In this document: piece by piece, positions 17,717-25,537 of the stretch | Layout of the letters: each line of letters starts with the position of its first letter | Numbering within the stretch: position 1 is the stretch's first letter | Assembly (NCBI RefSeq): GCF_003351045.1 | Contig: NZ_QQZY01000001.1 | Span: 610,177-674,176, forward strand | Length of the DNA stretch: 64,000 bases | DNA from: Gaiella occulta | GTDB taxonomy: Bacteria; Actinomycetota; Thermoleophilia; Gaiellales; Gaiellaceae | Direction: 5' to 3' | The notes under the pieces: model-generated | Database searches by the model: none | Seen by the model: only the letters and a program-made list of their open reading frames with translations | Told to the model about the DNA's origin: nothing | Translations under genes and position numbers: made by a program

Positions 17717-18898
17717 ATGTTGAGCTATCGCTACCTGATCGTCGGCGGCGGTATGACCGCCGACGCCGCCTGCAAGGGCATCCGTGAGTGCGACGCCGAG
17801 GGGACGATCGGCCTCGTCGGTGCCGAGTCGCACCCTCCCTACAAGCGGCCTCCGCTGACGAAGGGGCTCTGGGCCGGCGCGGAGGAGAATTCGATCTGGC
17901 GCGGCACGGAGGAGGCGCGGGTCGATCTGCGGCTCGGCCGCCGAATCGTCGCTCTCGACCTCGAGAAGCGACGAGCGGTGGACGATCGAGGTGACGAGTA
18001 CGCCTACGAGCGGCTGTTGCTGGCGACCGGCGGCCGCCCGCGCACCGTGCCCGATTGGGGAGACGACGTCGTCTACTTCCGCACGCTCGACGACTACCGT
18101 GACGTGCGGGCGCGTGCGAGGGCGGGCGCCCGCTTCGTCGTCATCGGCGGCGGCTTCATCGGCTCGGAGATCGCCGCGTCCCTGACCTCGAGCGGCTGCG
18201 CGGTGACGATGGTGTTTCCGGAGCCCGGCATCGGCTGGCGCGTCTTTGCGGCCGAGCTCGCGGCGTTCGTCACCGACGATTACCGCTCGCGCGGCGTGGA
18301 AGTGCTGGCCGGAGCGTCCGTCGACGGCGTCGAGCGCGAGGGGGGCGTCACTCGCGTTCGGCTCGGTGAGGGTCGCGTCCTCGAGGCGGACGCGGTCGTC
18401 GCAGGTCTCGGGATCGAGCCGAACGTCGAGCTCGCGACCGCCGCTGGCCTGCCCGTCGACGGCGGCATCGTCGTCGACGAGTACGGCCGGGTGGGCGGAC
18501 GCGAAGAGATCTTCGCGGCAGGGGACGTCGCGCGCTTCCCGGTCCCTGCACTCGGCGAGTCGACCCGGGTCGAGCACGAGGATCACGCGAACACGCACGG
18601 CCGGCGCGTCGGCGCGAACATGGCAGGAGCGGAGCAGACCTACGACCACCTCCCGTTCTTCTACTCCGATCTCTTCGATCTCGGCTACGAGGCGGTCGGT
18701 GCGGTCGACTCGCGCTCGGCGACTCTCGCGCGCTGGACGGAGCCCGGGAAGAAGGGCGTCGTCGCTTACCTCGACGGCGCGGGCCGGCCGCGCGGCTTCC
18801 TGCTCTGGGGAATCTTCGGCCGCGTGGACGCTGCGCGCGAGCTCATCCGGGTCGGAGAGCCGATCGAGGAGGACGCGCTTGCCGCGCTGGTCGGCTGA
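17717..18898 (+). CDS. FAD-dependent NAD(P)H oxidoreductase, ferredoxin reductase / AIF type
   Basis: 393 residues. The first Rossmann motif (YLIVGGGMTADAACKGIRE) binds FAD. The second (FVVIGGGFIGSEIAASLTSS) binds NAD(P)H and the third FAD contact is IFAAGDVARFP. A C-terminal region (FYSDLFDLGYEAVG and FLLWGIFGRVDAARELI) matches the AIF/rubredoxin or ferredoxin reductase type. It would pass electrons from NAD(P)H to a small redox protein not encoded nearby. A weak promoter (TAGACT, 18 nt, CATAAA) at 17647-17676 overlaps the end of the regulator gene. ATG 17717 is the family start. Confidence 0.9.
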   Translation: MLSYRYLIVGGGMTADAACKGIRECDAEGTIGLVGAESHPPYKRPPLTKGLWAGAEENSIWRGTEEARVDLRLGRRIVALDLEKRRAVDDRGDEYAYERLLLATGGRPRTVPDWGDDVVYFRTLDDYRDVRARARAGARFVVIGGGFIGSEIAASLTSSGCAVTMVFPEPGIGWRVFAAELAAFVTDDYRSRGVEVLAGASVDGVEREGGVTRVRLGEGRVLEADAVVAGLGIEPNVELATAAGLPVDGGIVVDEYGRVGGREEIFAAGDVARFPVPALGESTRVEHEDHANTHGRRVGANMAGAEQTYDHLPFFYSDLFDLGYEAVGAVDSRSATLARWTEPGKKGVVAYLDGAGRPRGFLLWGIFGRVDAARELIRVGEPIEEDALAALVG

Positions 18899-18904
18899 AC
18901 GCGG

Positions 18905-19147
18905 TCAGGCGAGCTCGGCGCTTCGGGCAGCGAGCTCGCGGTCTCGTTCGGTGACGCCGCCGGCGGAGTGCGTCGACCAGCGGAGCGTGACGCGCGCGAA
19001 GCGGATCTCGATGTCGGGATGGTGGTTCTCGGCCTCGGCGAGGTCGGCCACGCTGGCGACGAAGGCGATCGCCTCGCGAAAGTGGGCGAAGGAGAACTCA
19101 CGCTCGAGCGCGGAGTCGACTTCCTTCCAGCCGGACGGGGCGTCCAC
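18905..19147 (-). CDS. pterin-4a-carbinolamine dehydratase
   Basis: 80 residues from GTG 19147. It contains the active-site signature ENHHPDIEIRFARVTLRWST followed by HSAGGVTERD, with the adjacent His pair and terminal Asp expected for dehydration of 4a-hydroxytetrahydropterin. The first visible element is PSGWKEVDSALEREFSF, so the usual 15-20 residue N-terminal helix before Gly-Trp is missing. No alternative in-frame start restores it. It recycles the pterin cofactor of aromatic amino acid hydroxylases in known systems; no hydroxylase is in the window. FolE is encoded 0.9 kb away on the other strand. Confidence 0.85.
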   Translation of the reverse strand: MDAPSGWKEVDSALEREFSFAHFREAIAFVASVADLAEAENHHPDIEIRFARVTLRWSTHSAGGVTERDRELAARSAELA

Positions 19148-19214
19148 TGCCCGGAGTATGCCGCAGACGGCAGGCCGGCTGCGGCGCTCGCGGAAACGCC
19201 GGCAGGGGACCGAG

Positions 19215-19994
19215 ATGCTGTGCGAGCTCGCCTTCCGGCCGCTCGCCCATCTCGTCGTGCTCGTGCTGGCGCCGCTGCGCGTGCCGCCGCCCGCCGTCGT
19301 TCTCGGAGCGACGGGCGTCGGCCTCTTCGCGGCGCTCGAGCTCGCACGCGGGCAGCTGCTGCTCGCGGCGCTCCTTCTGCAGGCGAAGACCGTGCTCGAC
19401 AACGCCGACGGGCAGCTCGCACGGCTGACGGGGCGGGTGTCCGTGCTCGGTCGTTACCTCGACGCGGAATCCGACCTGCTGGTCAACGCCGCGCTCTTCG
19501 CGGCACTCGGCTCCGTGACGGGACGGTGGGTCATCGCCGCCCTCGCGTTCGTCCTCGTGACGCTCGTGCTGGGAGTCAACTTCAACGTCGAGCGGCTCTA
19601 CCGGCGCGAGCGCGGGGACGCGACGGATCCGATGCCTCCGGCACGGGGCTTCGCGCGGATCCTCGAGCGCGTCTACGGCGTCGTCTACGCGCCGCAGGAC
19701 CGGCTGCTGGAGCGGTTCGTCGAGTGGCGGCTGGGCCGTGCCGGGGCAGATCCGGCGCGCCGGCTCGCCTACCACGACGCCTGGACGGTCGGGGTCGTCG
19801 CCAACTTCGGCCTCTCGTCGCAGCTGGCCGCGATCGGCCTCTGCCTCGCCGTCGGCAGCCCGGCTGCGACCTTCTGGCTGGCGGCGGGATGCGGCGTCGC
19901 GCTCGTCGCGCTGGCGGGCCGGCGCGAGCTGCTGCTGCGAGGCGTCGCGCCGGCCGCGGAGGGCCGGCCCTGCACCGAGCCGGCCGCCTCGTGA
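19215..19994 (+). CDS. CDP-alcohol phosphatidyltransferase family membrane protein
   Basis: 259 residues, largely hydrophobic. The complete family signature D-x2-D-G-x2-A-R-x8-G-x3-D-x3-D is present at residues 62-87 (LDNADGQLAR, then GRYLDAESD), so the metal-binding catalytic site is intact. It transfers a phosphoalcohol from a CDP-linked lipid or CDP-alcohol; the substrate cannot be told. An AGGGGA sequence 6 nt before ATG 19215 supports the start. It is divergent from the carbinolamine dehydratase with 67 nt between. Confidence 0.88.
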   Translation: MLCELAFRPLAHLVVLVLAPLRVPPPAVVLGATGVGLFAALELARGQLLLAALLLQAKTVLDNADGQLARLTGRVSVLGRYLDAESDLLVNAALFAALGSVTGRWVIAALAFVLVTLVLGVNFNVERLYRRERGDATDPMPPARGFARILERVYGVVYAPQDRLLERFVEWRLGRAGADPARRLAYHDAWTVGVVANFGLSSQLAAIGLCLAVGSPAATFWLAAGCGVALVALAGRRELLLRGVAPAAEGRPCTEPAAS

Positions 19995-20025
19995 TCGACC
20001 GGAAGCCATGACAGGAGGAGCGAAC

Positions 20026-20718
20026 ATGGAGCACGACGCAGCAGTCGAAGCGACCGATGCGGCGAACATCGTCGAGTTCCGAGGCGGCTCGTCGGACTCG
20101 ACCCGCTGGGGTAGGCTCGCGCCGCGCGAGATCGGCCCCGCGGACTGGTCCCGTTTCGAGCGTCACGTCGCCGAGATCCTCGCCGCGCTCGGAATGGATC
20201 TCGAGACGCCCGGGACGCGGGACACGCCGCGGCGGTTCCTCAGGGCGCTCTACGACGCCACCTCGGGGTACGAAGGCGATCCCAAGCTGCTGACGGCGTT
20301 CCCGGCCGAGCGAAGCGTTTCGGGCGACGCTGCGGCGGGTCAGATCGTCGAAGGGCCGATCTCCTTCTCGTGCCTGTGCGAGCACCACGCGCTTCCGTTC
20401 TACGGGACCGCCCACGTCGGCTACATCGCGGGCGAGCAGATCATCGGCATCTCGAAGCTGACGCGGATCGTCCGGCTCTTCGCGCGGCGCTTCACCGTGC
20501 AGGAGCGGCTCGGCGAGGAGATCGCGGACACGCTCGTCGAGCTTGTCGCGCCGCAGGGGGTCGCCGTCCACCTCGAGGCATCGCACCTCTGCACGCGCAT
20601 GCGCGGCGTCGAGGAGCACTCGAGGACGGTGACGACGTTCTGGCGGGGCGCCTTTCGCGAGCCGGAGCTGCGGCGCGAGTTCCTCCAGTCGATCGGCGGC
20701 CACAGGGACGGGAGCTGA
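20026..20718 (+). CDS. folE: GTP cyclohydrolase I
   Basis: 230 residues; converts GTP to 7,8-dihydroneopterin triphosphate, the entry to folate and other pterins. The zinc site is visible as SCLCEHHALPF (Cys118, His121) and ASHLCTRMRGV. GYIAGEQIIGISKLTRIV and FARRFTVQERL are classical signatures. ATG 20026 is preferred over ATG 20008 because AGGAGG lies 7 nt before it. It is followed after 4 nt by an SDR gene and then a RibD-C gene, a transcript that looks devoted to pterin chemistry. Confidence 0.95.
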   Translation: MEHDAAVEATDAANIVEFRGGSSDSTRWGRLAPREIGPADWSRFERHVAEILAALGMDLETPGTRDTPRRFLRALYDATSGYEGDPKLLTAFPAERSVSGDAAAGQIVEGPISFSCLCEHHALPFYGTAHVGYIAGEQIIGISKLTRIVRLFARRFTVQERLGEEIADTLVELVAPQGVAVHLEASHLCTRMRGVEEHSRTVTTFWRGAFREPELRREFLQSIGGHRDGS

Positions 20719-20722
20719 GAAC

Positions 20723-21397
20723 GTGGCCGACGTGACCCTCGTCTGCGGCGCCGGAGGCGCGCTTGGAAGCGCGCTGGTCGCGGCCTTCCTCGCCCGCGGC
20801 GACCGCGTCGTCGCGACCGACCGTCACGGCGGCGCGCCCGGCGCCGAGATTGCGAGCCTTCGCCGCGAGGCGGTCGATCTCACGCTGCCGGACGAGGTCG
20901 AGTCTCTGTGGGAGCGCCTGGAGGAGCAGGGCGACCGACCGCGCTGGCTGGTGAACGCCGTCGGCGGCTTCCGGCCGGGCACGGTCGCCGGGACCGAGCC
21001 GGAGGAGGTTCGGCTCGTCCACGACCTCAACCTGGGCACCGCGTGGTGGTCGTGCCGGGCGGCGGCGCGCAGGATGGACGCGGGCGGGGCGATCGTCAAC
21101 GTCTCCTCGCGCGCCGCTCTCGGCGGCGGGGCCGGATCGGCGGCGTACAGCGTCGCGAAGGCGGGCGTCGTGCGGCTGACCGAGGTGCTCGCCGCCGAGC
21201 TCGCGGACAGGCGTGTGCGCGTGAACGTGATCCTGCCCTCGCTGATCGATACCGCCGCGAACCGGGCGAGCCGGTCGGCGGCGCAGATGGACCGCGCCGT
21301 CGCGCCCGGCGACATCGCCGCCGTGGCGGCCTTCCTCTGCAGCGACGCGGCGGCGGCGGTCACCGGTGCGGCGATTCCGGTCTACGGGTGGGCGTGA
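20723..21397 (+). CDS. short-chain dehydrogenase/reductase, possible pteridine reductase
   Basis: 224 residues starting with GTG 20723. It has the SDR cofactor loop (VCGAGGALGSALVAAFLARG), the NAVGGFRPG segment in place of NNAG, Ser in IVNVSSRAALGGG, and the catalytic YSVAKAG (YxxxK). The short length, NAVGG motif and position directly after folE suggest a dihydropteridine reductase or FolM-like role. That role is an inference from context. The stop overlaps the next start by 4 nt (GTGA). Confidence 0.85.
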   Translation: MADVTLVCGAGGALGSALVAAFLARGDRVVATDRHGGAPGAEIASLRREAVDLTLPDEVESLWERLEEQGDRPRWLVNAVGGFRPGTVAGTEPEEVRLVHDLNLGTAWWSCRAAARRMDAGGAIVNVSSRAALGGGAGSAAYSVAKAGVVRLTEVLAAELADRRVRVNVILPSLIDTAANRASRSAAQMDRAVAPGDIAAVAAFLCSDAAAAVTGAAIPVYGWA

Positions 21398-22230
21398 GCG
21401 GGATCGAGCTCCTGCACGAGGCGCCGGGACTGCCGGCATTCGAGCTGCCGGACGAGCTGCGCGAGCGCTACGGCGGCTCGCTCGGCTTCGACGAGCCGCG
21501 GCTCGTCGCGAACTTCGTCGGCAGCCTCGACGGCGTCGTCGCCGCGCCGCCGCTCGTGCAGTCCGCGAGGCTGATCAGCGCGGACAACGACTCCGACCGC
21601 TTCGTCATGTCGCTCCTGCGCGCGTGCGCCGACGCGATCGTCATCGGCTCGGGCACGCTGCGGGCCTCGCCGCGCTCGCTCTGGACGGCGGACGGCCCGT
21701 ACCCGGCGGCGGCGGGCGCCTTCGCCGAGCTCCGCCGCCGCCGCCGCCGGCCCGAGAACCCCGCGCTCGTCGTCTTGACGGGAAGCGGCCTCGTCGATCC
21801 CGCGCACCCGGCGTTCGCACGCGGCGCGCTCGTCCTCACGACCGACGGCGGCGCGGTCCGCCTCGAGGGACGGCTGCCCGGGCGCTCCGAGATCGTGTCG
21901 CTCGGCGCGGCGCCGGCGGTCGACCTCGGCGCCGCACTCCGCCTCCTTCGCGCGCGCGGCCACCGGCTGATCCTCTCCGAGGCCGGGCCACATGTCTTCG
22001 GCGGGCTCCTCGCCGCCGGCCTCGTCGACGAGCTGTTCCTCACCGTGTCCCCGGTCGTCGCCGGCCGGGCCGAGGACGCCGCCCGGCTCGGGCTCGTCGA
22101 AGCGCACGATCTGCTCGCGGGCGGGGGCGCCGCCGCCCGACTCCTCAGCGTGCGCCGCGACGGTGGGCACCTGTTCCTGCGCTACGGGCTGTCACGGCCG
22201 GGCCGGGCCGAGCCGTCCGCGGAGCCCTGA
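21394..22230 (+). CDS. RibD C-terminal / dihydrofolate-reductase-fold protein
   Basis: 278 residues from GTG 21394. The RibD_C pattern is clear: ANFVGSLDGVVAAPPLVQ near residue 45, then DRFVMSLLRACADAIVIGSGT, the central LILSEAGPHVFGGLLAAGLV with the conserved EGGPxL-like element, and DELFLTVSPVVAGR. The family reduces pyrimidine deaminase products in riboflavin synthesis or acts as a dihydrofolate-type reductase. No RibD deaminase domain is attached. Coupling to folE and an SDR favours a pterin reductase role here. Nothing notable was seen in 22231-22411 downstream. Confidence 0.85.
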   Translation: MSGIELLHEAPGLPAFELPDELRERYGGSLGFDEPRLVANFVGSLDGVVAAPPLVQSARLISADNDSDRFVMSLLRACADAIVIGSGTLRASPRSLWTADGPYPAAAGAFAELRRRRRRPENPALVVLTGSGLVDPAHPAFARGALVLTTDGGAVRLEGRLPGRSEIVSLGAAPAVDLGAALRLLRARGHRLILSEAGPHVFGGLLAAGLVDELFLTVSPVVAGRAEDAARLGLVEAHDLLAGGGAAARLLSVRRDGGHLFLRYGLSRPGRAEPSAEP

Positions 22231-22411
22231 TCTCGCTGCCCACGGCCCGCGCGACAGAGCTTGCTCGCCGCCCGCGGGCGCGCGCAGGCCGGGACTCCGT
22301 GCGTCGGCGCGGCGGCCGGCCAGTGGTCCTCCCCGGGTTTGCTGGAGGCTCCATCTCGTAGCGGCCAGATTCGTCCGGGGCTGCTGGGCCGGTGGGGCGT
22401 GTCGGGCCGGG

Positions 22412-22981
22412 TCAGAGGGGCGCGTCGAACGTGCCGAACCAGCGGCTCGTGTCCTCCTCGATCGGCAGCTCCTTCTCCAGCTTCGCCTTCAGCTCGAGCT
22501 CGGTCGCGTTGTCGCGCCTCGTGCTCTCGCCGCTGGGGACGAACGGCCAGAAGGCGCCGCGCTTGTAGCCGTAGATCCAGTACGCGGGCTGCCCGGCCCG
22601 GTCGAAGCGGAAGACGGCGGCGAGCAGCTGCGGGCCGAAGCCGCGCGACTCGAGCTCGGCCCCGACCAGGTGGATGGTCGCAACGAGGTCCTCGAAGTCG
22701 GCGTCGTGGGCGATCAGCCACTCGAAGCCGTAGTCGTCCGTCTTTCGCTCGACCTTCGTGCCCGTGTCGCGGGCGACCGCGTCGAGCAGCCCGTGCAGAT
22801 CCTTCTCGGCGCGGACGAACTCGGCGGCGGACATCGACTTGAAGCAGACGGCGCCGACGCCTGCCGGCCTCAAGTCGAGCTCCGCCTCGAGGGTGATGCG
22901 CGCGGTCGAGAGAGCGAAGAGCCGGTCCCGGGCCGGATCCTTCAGCTGCTTGCGGCCGAGGAGCGCGTCGAGGAATCCCAT
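22412..22981 (-). CDS. pspAB: PspA-associated protein PspAB
   Basis: 189 residues. It starts MGFLDALLGRKQL, continues with LRPAGVGAVCFKSMSAAEF and the conserved DDYGFEWLI, RGFGPQLLAAVFRF and YGYKRGAFWPFVP stretches, and ends RRDNATELELKAKLEKEL; I recognise these as the actinobacterial PspAB family. It accompanies HtpX and PspA-type membrane-stress systems; a biochemical role is not established. It lies 6 nt downstream of htpX on the same strand. PspA itself is not in the window. Confidence 0.85.
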   Translation of the reverse strand: MGFLDALLGRKQLKDPARDRLFALSTARITLEAELDLRPAGVGAVCFKSMSAAEFVRAEKDLHGLLDAVARDTGTKVERKTDDYGFEWLIAHDADFEDLVATIHLVGAELESRGFGPQLLAAVFRFDRAGQPAYWIYGYKRGAFWPFVPSGESTRRDNATELELKAKLEKELPIEEDTSRWFGTFDAPL

Positions 22982-22987
22982 GGACGG

Positions 22988-23911
22988 CTACGCGACCGGT
23001 CTGCCCATCTCGCGGGCGATCTCGGCCAGGCGGGCGAGTCGCTTCTCGAGGGGTGGATGATCCATGAACCACTCGCCGGTCGCACGCTTCACCCTCGTCG
23101 GGATGATGAAGAGGGCGCTCATGCCCTCCATCTCGCGCAGGTCGCGCTGGGGGATCCGGGTCATCTGGCCGGATATCTTCTGCAGAGCGCTCATCAGGTA
23201 CTCGGGCGCCCCGGTGAGCAAGGCCGAGCCGCGGTCGGCGCCGTACTCCCGGTAGCGAGAGATCGTCCTGATCAGGACGAAGCTGATCGCGTAGGTGACC
23301 ATCGAGACGGCGAGCACGATCAGCCAGACCGGAACCTGGTTGCCGCCGTTGTCGTTGCGGCGGCCGTAGCCGCCTCCGAACATTCCCGCGTAGAGGGCGA
23401 AGCGGGTCAGTAGCGCGGCCAGCATCGCGAAGAAGCTCGCGAGCGTCATCACCAGCACGTCGCGGTTCGCGATGTGTGCCAGCTCGTGGGCGAGCACCCC
23501 TTCGATCTCCTTCGCCTCGAGGCGCTCCCGCAACCCGCGCGTGACCGCGACTGCCGCGTGCTTCGGGCTGCGCCCGGTGGCGAACGCGTTCGGCACGTCG
23601 GTGTCGACGATCGCGACACGCGGCTTCGGCAAGTCTGCCATCGCGCACAGCCTGTCCACCATCGCGTGCAGCTCAGGCGCCTCGTCCGCCGAGACGACCT
23701 TCGCGCCCGAGGCGGCCAGAGCGAGCTTGTCGGAGGTGTAGTACTGGAACGCTGCCAGGCCGAGCGAGATCACGATCATCGGCGCCAACCCGACGTTCAG
23801 CACGTTGAAGAGGACGGCGGCGAAGGCGACGTACAGCGCCCCGAGCAGGAACCCCGTGAAGACCATGCGCGACGTCAGGCCGGCGTCGCGCCCGAACGCC
23901 TTCCGCTTCAT
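22988..23911 (-). CDS. htpX: membrane zinc metalloprotease HtpX (peptidase M48)
   Basis: 307 residues. Two N-terminal membrane helices precede the protease domain with the zinc motif VLAHELAHIANRD (HExxH). Two more hydrophobic helices follow, then the third zinc ligand region (SRYREYGADRGSALLTG). DTDVPNAFATGRSP is a typical HtpX segment. It degrades damaged membrane proteins under envelope stress. Two copies of TCACCCGTCG at 23939 and 23971 lie in its upstream region and could be regulatory. It is cotranscribed with PspAB. Confidence 0.95.
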   Translation of the reverse strand: MKRKAFGRDAGLTSRMVFTGFLLGALYVAFAAVLFNVLNVGLAPMIVISLGLAAFQYYTSDKLALAASGAKVVSADEAPELHAMVDRLCAMADLPKPRVAIVDTDVPNAFATGRSPKHAAVAVTRGLRERLEAKEIEGVLAHELAHIANRDVLVMTLASFFAMLAALLTRFALYAGMFGGGYGRRNDNGGNQVPVWLIVLAVSMVTYAISFVLIRTISRYREYGADRGSALLTGAPEYLMSALQKISGQMTRIPQRDLREMEGMSALFIIPTRVKRATGEWFMDHPPLEKRLARLAEIAREMGRPVA

Positions 23912-24019
23912 CTCGCGCTCCCCACGACACGTCGGAGCTCACCCGTCGACGGCGCGGGCAGCGTCGACCGTCACCCGTCGTGGTAGGCAGCTGCGAATGC
24001 GCTAGCGTTCGGGGCATCG

Positions 24020-24379
24020 TCATCGCCCTCGTTCGAGGAGGAGCAGCACGAGCGCGATCGCGGCCAGGGCGGACACGGCGACGAGCACGAGCAGTCCGGC
24101 GACGAAGGCGGCGGCCGCGAGGACGATGACGAGCGCCTGCGACGCCGCTCCGATCCACGCCAGCTGACCACCCGGCGACGAGTGCGCCGCCCGGCCCCAT
24201 CGGAAGTACGCGAACAGCACGAGGAGCGCGAAGGCGATGACGGCCCAGCGGGACGTTCTCTCGAAGGCTGCGATCAGACCCTCGACGGCGGCGATCACGA
24301 GCGCCGCCTTCCACCGATGCCGGACGAGCCGGCTGCCGGCCGGGCGATCCGCCGGGCCGCTCGAGAGGATCGTGTTCAT
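24020..24379 (-). CDS. small membrane protein of unknown function
   Basis: 119 residues with three to four hydrophobic segments (VIAAVEGLIAAF, WAVIAFALLVLFAYFRWG, ALVIVLAAAAFVAGLLVLVA, ALAAIALVLLLLE) and a basic N-terminus. Its ATG overlaps the stop of the small gene upstream by 4 nt (ATGA), supporting cotranslation. I recognise no family. Confidence 0.6.
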   Translation of the reverse strand: MNTILSSGPADRPAGSRLVRHRWKAALVIAAVEGLIAAFERTSRWAVIAFALLVLFAYFRWGRAAHSSPGGQLAWIGAASQALVIVLAAAAFVAGLLVLVAVSALAAIALVLLLLERGR

Positions 24380-24525
24380 CGGCCTGCTCCGGGCGCGCCG
24401 TCGATCGCGGTGGCCGTTGCGGCCGTCTCGTCGAGGAGCTCGTCGGGGGCGATGCCGCGGTAGTCGTCGAGGCGCCGCGGCGCCGCCTCGGCAGAGCCTA
24501 GTGTCGTTCCGGCCGGCTGTCTCAT
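24376..24525 (-). CDS. 49-residue protein resembling a glycosyltransferase N-terminus
   Basis: Starts at ATG 24525 and overlaps the next gene by ATGA. The stretch RRLDDYRGIAPDELLDE resembles the first 30 residues of TreT-type trehalose glycosyltransferring synthases, which begin with a similar LxDYxxI-xxDE pattern before the GT-B domain. The resemblance ends after about residue 40. It is either a remnant of such a gene or a small independent protein. The assignment is tentative. Confidence 0.4.
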   Translation of the reverse strand: MRQPAGTTLGSAEAAPRRLDDYRGIAPDELLDETAATATAIDGAPGAGR

Positions 24526-24616
24526 CTCAGTCGTCCTCGCAGAGGTCGTCAGGGACCAGGGCTCCCGGGCATGCGCCACGCTGAGCGCCGGACGCACGCC
24601 CGGGAAGCGCGGACGG

Positions 24617-24880
24617 TCAGCAGCCGCCACGCCTGGGGCGTTCGGCGGCCGGCTCGGGCTCGTGCACGTGCGCGCGCACGCCGGGCTTGCCGAGGACGGG
24701 CTTCTTCTCCTCTTCGTGCGGCTCCTCCGGCGAGCCGTGGCCGTCGGACGAGCCGTGGCCGTGGCCGCCGCCGCAGCCTCCGCCCGTCCCGTGCGAGTGG
24801 CCGCCACCGCGATGCATCGAGAACATCGCAACCGCGCCGCCGACGACAACGAGCAGGAAGATCAGGTTCCCCGCGTTCAT
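24617..24880 (-). CDS. membrane-anchored His/Gly-rich metal-binding protein
   Basis: 87 residues. An N-terminal hydrophobic helix (NLIFLLVVVGGAVAMFSM) is followed by a histidine- and glycine-rich tract with scattered Cys (HSHGTGGGCGGGHGHG) and an acidic, lysine-containing tail ending in Cys. This layout is common in small proteins next to copper-resistance genes and could bind Cu, Ni or Zn near the membrane; that is inferred. It is the last gene downstream of repeat array 25035-25078. Confidence 0.7.
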   Translation of the reverse strand: MNAGNLIFLLVVVGGAVAMFSMHRGGGHSHGTGGGCGGGHGHGSSDGHGSPEEPHEEEKKPVLGKPGVRAHVHEPEPAAERPRRGGC

Positions 24881-25017
24881 CTTGTTACCTCCGTCCCTCT
24901 TCGCCTTCGCCGTCGCAGTCGCGACGGTGAGGCCGACCGGGAGCCGTTGCGGCGATCACGGACGGCACGCGGGCCATCCGGGCCGAACGAACGACGGTCG
25001 ATGGTGGATTCGCTCAT
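24877..25017 (-). CDS. possible 46-residue leader peptide
   Basis: An open frame from ATG 25017 ends in a TGA that overlaps the start of the His-rich gene (ATGA), which is why it is reported. The first 30 residues (MSESTIDRRSFGPDGPRAVR) look protein-like, while the last 15 are an arginine run. It begins 17 nt downstream of the 11-bp repeat array. It could be a translated leader or a chance frame. Confidence 0.3.
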   Translation of the reverse strand: MSESTIDRRSFGPDGPRAVRDRRNGSRSASPSRLRRRRRRGTEVTR

Positions 25018-25034
25018 CACCGTGAGCCTGCCGC

Positions 25035-25078
25035 GGGCAGATGGAGTACCTGTGAAGCGCTTCTGTGCATTCGATGAA
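25035..25078 (-). promoter_or_regulatory. four-unit 11-bp direct-repeat array (site A)
   Basis: Read on the minus strand, four contiguous 11-mers are CTTCATCGAAT, GCACAGAAGCG, CTTCACAGGTA and CTCCATCTGCC. Units 1, 3 and 4 carry TTCA or TCCA at the same phase. The layout equals sites B (26247) and C (32529) and resembles PhoP-type response-regulator boxes. It lies between the divergent His-rich gene and the DUF2892-like gene. Confidence 0.5.
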
Positions 25079-25172
25079 GCTCGGCTTCACGCCACCAACA
25101 GACCGCCTTCATCGCCGCTTCTCACGGCTGTCGCAGACTCCGCTCACGACATCCCGACGACGGAGGTGGCGG

Positions 25173-25412
25173 ATGCGACGTCTGCCGATCAACATCACAC
25201 CGGCCGAGCGGCTGGCTCGCGTCGTCCTCGGTTTCGGCGGCGCGATCGCCGGCGTCTGGCTCCTGACCTCGGCGGGCGGCGTCGGCCTGGTGGTTATGGA
25301 GGTCGCCCTCGTCCTCTCGGGGCTCGACCTCGTCGTCACGGGCGCGCTCGGCTTCTGCCCGCTCTACCGGCTGCTCGGCCACGCGCCGCGCTCGCCGATG
25401 GAGGTGCGATGA
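25173..25412 (+). CDS. YgaP-like/DUF2892 two-helix membrane protein
   Basis: 79 residues from ATG 25173 with GGAGGTGG just upstream. The N-terminal NITPAERLARVVLGFGGAIA, a first hydrophobic helix, a second helix (LVVMEVALVLSGLDLVVTGA) and the closing GFCPLYRLLGH are the hallmarks of the inner-membrane YgaP-like domain that often follows rhodanese or stands alone in metal and sulfur loci. The conserved Cys is in GFCPLY. It is one nt upstream of the next small gene's ATG. Confidence 0.75.
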   Translation: MRRLPINITPAERLARVVLGFGGAIAGVWLLTSAGGVGLVVMEVALVLSGLDLVVTGALGFCPLYRLLGHAPRSPMEVR

Positions 25413-25413
25413 G

Positions 25414-25536
25414 ATGAACTGCGACAGCGACAGCGACAGGCGCGGCAGCCACGGCAGCCACGGCTTCTGGGCCATGGTCGCCTGTTGCCTGCCGATGATC
25501 GTCATCCTGGCGCTGATCGCGCTGAAGGTCATCTGA
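25414..25536 (+). CDS. 40-residue single-helix membrane protein
   Basis: ATG 25414 to TGA 25536 encodes a Cys/Asp/Ser/His-rich N-terminus (MNCDSDSDRRGSHGSHG) followed by one hydrophobic helix (MVACCLPMIVILALIALKVI). The tight spacing, one nt after the previous stop and one nt before the next start, supports translation. It resembles the small DUF2933-like proteins of copper loci. The metal-binding idea is inference. Confidence 0.6.
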   Translation: MNCDSDSDRRGSHGSHGFWAMVACCLPMIVILALIALKVI

Positions 25537-25537
25537 C

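Noticed and set aside
23939..23980. two copies of TCACCCGTCG 32 bp apart upstream of htpX
   Set aside because: Short GC-rich decamers are expected to recur in this genome and spacing is not tied to a known stress operator; mentioned only with htpX.
25000..25100. similar amino-acid patterns ([14 protein letters not shown]) translated from sites A, B and C
   Set aside because: Similarity is at the DNA level in 11-bp phase and third codon positions do not vary preferentially, so it is a regulatory array rather than a conserved peptide.
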